NCBI GenBank assembly: GCA_023395695.1 | Contig: JAEWYJ010000173.1 | Span: 1-6,357, forward strand | Direction: 5' to 3' | Origin: Bacillota bacterium | Lineage (GTDB): Bacteria; Bacillota; Clostridia; Oscillospirales; Ruminococcaceae | Length of the DNA stretch: 6,357 nucleotides | Shown here: piece after piece, positions 1-6,357 of the stretch | Layout: every line of letters starts with the position of its first letter | Position numbering within the stretch: the stretch's first letter is position 1 | Position numbers and translations under genes: made by a program | The notes under the pieces: model-generated | Told to the model about the DNA's origin: nothing | What the model saw: only the letters and a program-made list of their open reading frames with translations | Databases searched by the model: none

Positions 1-52
1 TTCCCCTTTGGCGCTGGTTTTGCCGGTCTTGCACAGTTATTATGCCGCCGAA

Positions 53-1591
53 TCAGAGTATGGCGCGCAGGTTGGCGCGCTCCTTGGAAATATGACCTGC
101 GACGGCGCTCTCAGGGTTAAAGAGCGAGTCGTAGCGATAAAGCATAAAGCCCTGATAGCATGAAGCCTCGCGCGCCTCGTCAACCATATCGCGCATCATG
201 GTCGTGCAGTTAAGCCACTCGTTGGCGCCGCTGCCAGCCCATTTGTCCGAAACGCCGCATTTATAAACCGCCAGGCCGACGTAGAGCGCAACACCCGAGC
301 CCCGGGCCATTTTATCCCACAGCGCCAGCGTGCTACCGTAGGGCGCCGAGTCGTTATCAAAGCCGTAATATATCTGCGGGCAGATATAATCGACATAACC
401 ACTGCCTGACAGCCACTTCTGAACGTCGGCAAACTGGCCGTTGTAGTTGTTGTCCATACGCGCCTGCGGGCTGATGCCAAAGAGTACCGAGGCGTCGGCC
501 GCCTTCACCGCGGCATAGACCTGCCGCACCAGCGTGTTGACATTCTCGCGCCGCCAGTCTCCCTGAGAAAGCGACCCACCCGCCGAGCGATAATCGCGGT
601 AATAGGCCGCATCGAACGCCTCGTCGGTCGTCGGGTAGAAATAATCATCAAAATGAATACCGTCGATATCATAGTTTTCCACCAGCTCCACGACGCCCTG
701 CGTAATAAGCGCACGGGCTGTCTTGCTGGCCGGATTATAGAAGACGCCGCCGCTGTAGGAGATTGCCGTGTCCTTGCCCTGCCGGATGGCCTGTACCGCC
801 GGGTTGGAGGAAGCAAGCTCACGCGTGCTGCCAACAGCCAGTACACGGTAGGGATTGATCCACGCCTCAATGCGCAGGTCGTATTTTCTGGCGGCCGAAA
901 TCATAACATCCAGCGGATCATAGCCGGGGCTGCCGCCCTCGGTGCCGGTCAGCACATAGCTCCACGGAAAGATATCGGAAGCATACATGGCATCGCCAAA
1001 CGGACGCACCTGAACATATACGGTGTTCAGGCCGTAATCCGCAATCGCCTTAAAAGCGCTGTTTATGTTTGAAGAAAAGCTGGACTTATTCTGATCTCTG
1101 GCCAGCGAATAAAAATCGAGGTAAGAAATCCAGATGCCGCGCACCTCATCCAGGTTGCTGCGGGTCGGCGCATAGGCCGGCTCTGTTTCGGTTTCCGACT
1201 CAGGAACGCTTGAAACGGACGGCTGACTGCTCGGTTCCGCAGCCACAGGCTGCGACTGCGGCGCCGCGCTGGAAACCGGCGGCGGGCTGCTTGAAGCCGG
1301 AGACTGCGCCGGTGGCGCCGGTGCAACGCTTGAAGCAGGCGGCGGGGCCTCAGACTGGGATGCGGCTTCCTCCTGCGCCTGAGAGGACGCGTCCGTCTCT
1401 CCGGCGGGCAGCGGCTGATCGGCCGGCGGAAACTCGGCGGGATATGCAGGCGCAGCCGACCCGCTGCTGCTCTGCGGCGGTTCAAGCTGGCCCGTGCTGG
1501 AGACCACCCCGCCGCCGCACCCGGCCAGTGCCGTTAAAGCAATGGCGGCGGCCAGCAACAGAGCGGTAAATTTATTAATACTGCGTTTCAT
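53..1591 (-). CDS. GHL10 (DUF187) family glycoside-hydrolase-like lipoprotein
   Basis: The 512-residue protein is predicted to be exported and anchored on the outer face of the membrane. Residues 1-24 form a lipoprotein signal peptide (KR-rich start, Ala/Leu core) ending in the lipobox LAGC, with Cys25 as the lipidated residue. Residues 26 to about 145 are a low-complexity Ser/Pro/Ala/Gln/Glu linker, probably a wall-spanning spacer. From about 147 to 490 lies a GHL10 TIM-barrel-type domain with the family landmarks RGIWISYLD, VYVQVRPFGDA, AWINPYR (244-249), DGIHFDDYFYP (310-320) and CPQIYYGF (404-411). Family members include Bacillus YngK and E. coli DigH (YddW), which acts on denuded peptidoglycan glycan strands; a similar wall substrate is plausible here but is inferred. 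The acidic pair in DGIHFDD is the likeliest functional centre. The start is supported by TGAGGT six bases upstream and a near-consensus promoter. It is complete and ends in TGA. No downstream terminator is visible in the 52 bases left in the window. Confidence 0.93.
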   Translation of the reverse strand: MKRSINKFTALLLAAAIALTALAGCGGGVVSSTGQLEPPQSSSGSAAPAYPAEFPPADQPLPAGETDASSQAQEEAASQSEAPPPASSVAPAPPAQSPASSSPPPVSSAAPQSQPVAAEPSSQPSVSSVPESETETEPAYAPTRSNLDEVRGIWISYLDFYSLARDQNKSSFSSNINSAFKAIADYGLNTVYVQVRPFGDAMYASDIFPWSYVLTGTEGGSPGYDPLDVMISAARKYDLRIEAWINPYRVLAVGSTRELASSNPAVQAIRQGKDTAISYSGGVFYNPASKTARALITQGVVELVENYDIDGIHFDDYFYPTTDEAFDAAYYRDYRSAGGSLSQGDWRRENVNTLVRQVYAAVKAADASVLFGISPQARMDNNYNGQFADVQKWLSGSGYVDYICPQIYYGFDNDSAPYGSTLALWDKMARGSGVALYVGLAVYKCGVSDKWAGSGANEWLNCTTMMRDMVDEAREASCYQGFMLYRYDSLFNPESAVAGHISKERANLRAIL

Positions 1592-1597
1592 TCTTTT

Positions 1598-1603
1598 ACC
1601 TCA
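1598..1603 (-). promoter_or_regulatory. Ribosome binding site of the GHL10 lipoprotein gene
   Basis: TGAGGT on the minus strand lies six bases before the ATG at 1591. It fixes the start directly in front of a proper lipoprotein signal peptide. Confidence 0.7.
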
Positions 1604-1624
1604 CAATACACCATATAGCACTTT

Positions 1625-1653
1625 ATTTTACCGCTTATCGCCAATCGGGTCAA
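1625..1653 (-). promoter_or_regulatory. Sigma-A type promoter of the GHL10 lipoprotein gene
   Basis: On the minus strand a TTGACC -35 box (1648-1653) is followed after exactly 17 bases by a TAAAAT -10 box (1625-1630). Transcription would begin near 1618, leaving a leader of about 27 bases before the ATG. A second TTGACT overlaps just upstream (1653-1658), but its spacer of 22 bases is too long. The call rests on sequence match only. Confidence 0.75.
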
Positions 1654-1774
1654 GTCAAACCAAGGACGCTTTTGCACATTTAACAGTAAAACGGCTCGGA
1701 AAATTATGCTAAAGGCAGCGCTATCTTCCTTAATCGCTTACATGCAGTGGCATTTGCGCCATTTTGCTTTTAAT

Positions 1775-1828
1775 TCTGGCAATTTCCATCTTGTTTTTAC
1801 GAAATTATAGTGTAATAAAATTGCCAGA
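1775..1828. repeat. Perfect 11-bp inverted repeat, 32-base spacer
   Basis: TCTGGCAATTT at 1775-1785 is matched by its exact reverse complement AAATTGCCAGA at 1818-1828. The arm centres are 43 bases apart, about four turns of B-DNA, and the right arm ends 26 bases before the -35 box of the zinc-ribbon gene. This geometry would suit a regulator binding two half-operators on the same helix face, or looping. No known operator consensus was recognised. A structured RNA is less likely because the repeat lies upstream of the predicted transcription start. Confidence 0.55.
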
Positions 1829-1854
1829 TTACTGCCTGTAAAACCGGGTTTTTC

Positions 1855-1883
1855 TTGACCAAAAAGGCTCCTGGTATTATGAT
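1855..1883 (+). promoter_or_regulatory. Sigma-A type promoter of the zinc-ribbon gene
   Basis: TTGACC (1855-1860) is separated by 17 bases from TATGAT (1878-1883). A second -10 reading, TATTAT at 1875-1880 preceded by an extended TGG, is also possible but has a 14-base spacer. Transcription would start near 1890, so the leader is about 25 bases and contains only the ribosome binding site. Confidence 0.75.
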
Positions 1884-1896
1884 GTAAAAAGAACGC

Positions 1897-1904
1897 AAAG
1901 GAGG
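1897..1904 (+). promoter_or_regulatory. Ribosome binding site of the zinc-ribbon gene
   Basis: AAAGGAGG, nearly a full Shine-Dalgarno sequence, ends 10 bases before the ATG at 1915. It supports that start; a GTG at 1908 is in another frame and too close. Confidence 0.8.
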
Positions 1905-1914
1905 CGCGTGACCC

Positions 1915-2298
1915 ATGTTTTTTATCGGATTGTTCGGCACAAATTTCAAAGTGAGCCCGACGGGCTATGTGCAGGCCGGTCGCTGCCCCTGCTGCGGCAG
2001 CGAAAAGCCGTTCCACCTGGCGAAAAAATATCAGTATTTTCATGCCTTTTTTATCCCGCTGTTCAAGTTTCACTCCTCTTATTTCGCCACCTGCCCCACC
2101 TGTGCTAGCATCTTTGAGGTGCGCGACAGCATCGGAAGGGACGCCGAGCAAAACGGCACGGCACAGGCGCGGCCGGGGTCGCTGCATCTTTTGCAAAATA
2201 ATTACCGCCCGGCCTGCCCCCAATGCGCCGCGCTGCTGGGCGCGGACGACCGCTTTTGCCGCAGCTGCGGCCGGCCCGTTGAAAATAACACCCTCTAA
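1915..2298 (+). CDS. Small zinc-ribbon protein (zinc_ribbon_15-like)
   Basis: This is a 127-residue, probably cytosolic protein of unknown function with two predicted Cys4 zinc-binding modules. The first uses C24-x2-C27 and C60-x2-C63, with a Phe/Tyr-rich segment between them (about 40-58, YFHAFFIPLFKF) typical of the zinc_ribbon_15 family, whose members also begin with a MFFIGIFG-like sequence as here. A variable linker (about 70-98) follows, then a compact second ribbon, C101-x2-C104 and C115-x2-C118, of the double-zinc-ribbon kind common at protein ends in Clostridia. C26 is an extra cysteine. The hydrophobic segment is short and interrupted by Lys and His, so I read it as part of the fold and not as a membrane span. 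The gene has its own promoter and ribosome binding site, stands alone, and is convergent with the calcium ATPase gene. Zinc sensing, protein binding or nucleic-acid binding are all possible; nothing in the sequence decides. Confidence 0.85.
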   Translation: MFFIGLFGTNFKVSPTGYVQAGRCPCCGSEKPFHLAKKYQYFHAFFIPLFKFHSSYFATCPTCASIFEVRDSIGRDAEQNGTAQARPGSLHLLQNNYRPACPQCAALLGADDRFCRSCGRPVENNTL

Positions 2299-2313
2299 GT
2301 AACCGCCGGTAAA

Positions 2314-2336
2314 CGCCTGCGAATATCCAACAGGCG
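2314..2336 (-). terminator. Possible weak terminator of the calcium ATPase gene
   Basis: CGCCTG (2314-2319) and CAGGCG (2331-2336) form a 6-bp GC-rich stem with an 11-base loop in the convergent gap. Read on the minus strand it is followed by only TTTA, so it is a poor intrinsic terminator. It is the best candidate downstream of the ATPase stop codon. Confidence 0.3.
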
Positions 2337-2399
2337 CTGCCGCGCCGGCCCGATGTACCCCGACGTGCACTTTAATCTTCCGCATACAGATACGGGCTT

Positions 2400-5105
<2,706 letters not shown>

Positions 5106-5113
5106 GAAAAAAA

Positions 5114-5121
5114 TCTCCCTT
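5114..5121 (-). promoter_or_regulatory. Ribosome binding site deciding the ATPase start
   Basis: AAGGGAGA on the minus strand lies eight bases before the ATG at 5105. The longer alternative start at 5204 overlaps the neighbouring promoter's -35 box and would encode a polar leader unlike the family. The site favours the 901-residue form. Confidence 0.75.
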
Positions 5122-5197
5122 CTTGTCCTTCCGATTTGTTTATATTTATTCGGGGCTGTCCAAAAATATGTAGGATTGCAATATGGCCGGGTTACCT

Positions 5198-5226
5198 TTG
5201 ACATTCGGCCCGTTTGCGCGTAAAAT
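5198..5226 (+). promoter_or_regulatory. Consensus sigma-A promoter of nadE
   Basis: A perfect TTGACA -35 box (5198-5203) is followed after 17 bases by TAAAAT (5221-5226). Transcription would start near 5233, leaving a leader of about 30 bases, too short for a riboswitch. This is the strongest promoter in the window by match to consensus. Confidence 0.85.
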
Positions 5227-5250
5227 AGAGACGATTGTAAAATTTTGCAC

Positions 5251-5255
5251 GGAGG
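5251..5255 (+). promoter_or_regulatory. Ribosome binding site of nadE
   Basis: GGAGG lies eight bases before the ATG at 5264, the expected spacing, and supports that start. Confidence 0.8.
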
Positions 5256-5263
5256 TCTTTAAT

Positions 5264-6357
5264 ATGAAGAACGGCTTTATCCGCGTGGCCTGCGCTTCCC
5301 CTGAGCTGAGGGTGGCCGACTGCGCCTTCAACGCCGGAAAAATGGCCGAGGTTATCAGAGATGCTGTCGCCAAAAGAGTGCGACTGCTGGTATTTCCTGA
5401 GCTTTCGCTGACCGGCTATACCTGCGGCGACCTGTTTTCGCAGCGGGTGCTGCTGGAGGGCGCGCAAAAAGGTCTGCGCACCTTGCTGAGAGCCTCGGTC
5501 GGTTTTGAGATGGTTATTGTCGCCGGTTTGCCGGTTTCCGCCTTTAATAAGCTTTACAACTGCGCCGCCGTCCTGCAAAACGGCAAGCTGCTGGGCGTTA
5601 TCCCCAAGGCGCATCTGCCTAACTACGGCGAATTTTATGAGCAGCGCAATTTCGCACCCGCTTTTGAGGGCGCCGGCAGCATCACGCTGTGCGGCCAGAC
5701 CGCGCCGTTCGGGCAGCACCTGCTGTTTGGCTGCGAGGAACTGCCCGATTGGACGTTCGCGGTCGAAATCTGCGAGGATCTCTGGGTGCCTCAACCGCCC
5801 TGCGTCTCCCATGCGCTGGCGGGCGCTACGGTGATCGCCAACCTGTCGGCCAGTGACGAAATTGTCGGCAAGGCCGACTACCGCCGCCGCATGCTGCAAA
5901 GCATCTCGTCCCGTCTGCTCTGCGGCTATCTCTACGCCGACGCCGGCAACGGAGAATCGACGACCGATATGGTGTTCGCGGGTCATTCAATGATCGCAGA
6001 AAACGGTGCTATGCTGGCCGAAGCGCCGCTTTTTTCAAATAATACAATTTACACCGAGCTGGACGTTCAGCGCCTGGTCGGCGAACGCCGCCGCATGAGC
6101 ACCTACCCCGCCGCCAACGACGCGGGTTACCAGCGTATTCCCTTTTCGGTAACCATGACCGAAACGACGCTCACCCGCTATATTGCGCCGTTGCCCTTTG
6201 TACCCGCCTCCTCGGCCGAGCGCACCGAGCGCTGTGAGGATATTCTGGCGATTCAGGCGCACGGCCTGCGCAAGCGACTGCTGCATTCCGGCGCCAAGAC
6301 GGCAGTGCTGGGCCTTTCGGGCGGGCTTGATTCCACCCTTGCGCTGCTGGTGTGCGC
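5264..6357 (+). CDS. nadE: Glutamine-dependent NAD+ synthetase, 3' end outside the window
   Basis: This cytosolic enzyme makes the last step of NAD+ biosynthesis: deamido-NAD+, ATP and glutamine give NAD+, AMP, pyrophosphate and glutamate. The window holds 364 complete codons of a protein expected to be about 640 residues. Residues 1 to about 270 form the nitrilase-type glutaminase domain that releases ammonia, with the catalytic triad E46 (in FPELSLTGYT), K115 (in IPKAHLPNYGEFYE) and C170 (in EICEDLW). A connecting segment (about 270-325) leads into the synthetase domain, which starts with the helix around ERCEDILAIQ and reaches the ATP-pyrophosphatase loop SGGLDS (352-357) just before the edge. 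The start is set by GGAGG and a consensus promoter directly upstream. No frameshift or missing catalytic residue is seen in the visible part. The large two-domain form can use glutamine directly, unlike the short ammonia-dependent NadE. Confidence 0.95.
   Translation, partial: MKNGFIRVACASPELRVADCAFNAGKMAEVIRDAVAKRVRLLVFPELSLTGYTCGDLFSQRVLLEGAQKGLRTLLRASVGFEMVIVAGLPVSAFNKLYNCAAVLQNGKLLGVIPKAHLPNYGEFYEQRNFAPAFEGAGSITLCGQTAPFGQHLLFGCEELPDWTFAVEICEDLWVPQPPCVSHALAGATVIANLSASDEIVGKADYRRRMLQSISSRLLCGYLYADAGNGESTTDMVFAGHSMIAENGAMLAEAPLFSNNTIYTELDVQRLVGERRRMSTYPAANDAGYQRIPFSVTMTETTLTRYIAPLPFVPASSAERTERCEDILAIQAHGLRKRLLHSGAKTAVLGLSGGLDSTLALLVC

Larger units (their letters stand above)
1592..1914. other. 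Divergent intergenic region, 323 bases, no gene
   Basis: This AT-rich stretch separates the start codons of the leftward lipoprotein gene and the rightward zinc-ribbon gene. It holds a minus-strand promoter near the left gene, a plus-strand promoter near the right gene, and an 11-bp inverted repeat between them. No open frame here has both a ribosome binding site and coding character, and no tRNA-like or riboswitch-like fold was recognised. About 120 bases in the middle (roughly 1655-1774) have no function I can assign. Confidence 0.7.
5106..5263. other. Divergent intergenic region between ATPase and nadE genes
   Basis: The 158 bases between the two start codons contain both ribosome binding sites and the nadE promoter. 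For the leftward ATPase only a weak -10-like TATAAA (minus strand, 5139-5144) is visible, with no good -35 box at 16-18 bases. The ATPase may therefore need an activator or be weakly expressed. A short inverted repeat, GGCCG/CGGCC (5185-5189 and 5206-5210), brackets the nadE -35 box. Confidence 0.5.

Noticed and set aside
1..10. AAAGGGGAA on the minus strand, possibly a ribosome binding site for a gene just beyond the left edge
   Set aside because: It is plausible as the start of a gene downstream of the lipoprotein gene, but no start codon or coding sequence is inside the window to support it.
1136..1450. Repeated SSxPP-like units in the lipoprotein linker considered as a DNA tandem repeat
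   Set aside because: The repeats are only degenerate at the DNA level and are explained by the low-complexity peptide, with no fixed period.
1751..1780. TGGC/GCCA hairpin followed by T-rich sequence as a terminator
   Set aside because: The stem is only about 4-5 bp, the T-run is interrupted, and no gene reads into it from the left.
1777..1796. Possible sigma-54 promoter (TGGCAA followed by TTG)
   Set aside because: The spacing between the GG and GC elements does not fit the required 10 bases, and the downstream TTGC element is absent.
1738..2385. A 215-codon minus-strand open frame across the zinc-ribbon gene
   Set aside because: It has low-complexity Ala/Gly/Arg composition, no ribosome binding site or recognisable domain, and lies antisense to a gene with clear Cys motifs, promoter and Shine-Dalgarno sequence.
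5106..5204. N-terminal extension of the ATPase from an ATG at 5204
   Set aside because: The extra 33 residues are unlike the family, the start overlaps the nadE -35 box, and the internal ATG at 5105 has a well-spaced AAGGGAGA.
5192..5986. A 264-codon minus-strand open frame across the start of nadE
   Set aside because: It is antisense to the glutaminase domain, whose catalytic residues E46, K115 and C170 are all intact in the plus-strand frame.

Overview
This window looks like ordinary chromosomal DNA from a GC-rich member of the Bacillota, most likely class Clostridia (Oscillospirales-like). That placement is an inference. It rests on a lipoprotein with a long Ser/Pro/Ala/Gln linker, strong AGGAGG-type ribosome binding sites, near-consensus sigma-A promoters with 17-base spacers, a large glutamine-dependent NAD+ synthetase and a YngK/DigH-type GHL10 protein. 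No mobile element, CRISPR array, rRNA or tRNA gene was seen.

Layout: (1) 53-1591, minus strand: a secreted, lipid-anchored GHL10 (DUF187) glycoside-hydrolase-like protein with its own promoter at 1625-1653. (2) 1592-1914: a 323-base divergent intergenic region holding that promoter, an 11-bp inverted repeat (1775-1828) and a promoter reading right (1855-1883). (3) 1915-2298, plus strand: a small protein with two Cys4 zinc ribbons. (4) 2299-2399: a convergent gap. The only strong terminator for the zinc-ribbon transcript lies beyond it at 2425-2452, inside the 3' coding end of the next gene. (5) 2400-5105, minus strand: a complete P-type Ca2+-transporting ATPase that keeps, by motif, the ligands of both SERCA calcium sites. 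(6) 5106-5263: a divergent region with a textbook promoter for the rightward gene. (7) 5264 to the window end, plus strand: NAD+ synthetase (nadE), cut by the window edge just after its SGGLDS ATP-binding loop.

The genes appear to be separate transcription units arranged alternately divergent and convergent. Nothing shows that they form one pathway: they cover cell-envelope glycan processing, a small zinc protein, calcium export and NAD biosynthesis. I found no convincing undescribed system. The items most worth a second look are the terminator embedded in the ATPase coding end, the inverted repeat upstream of the zinc-ribbon gene, and the apparent two-site calcium pump.
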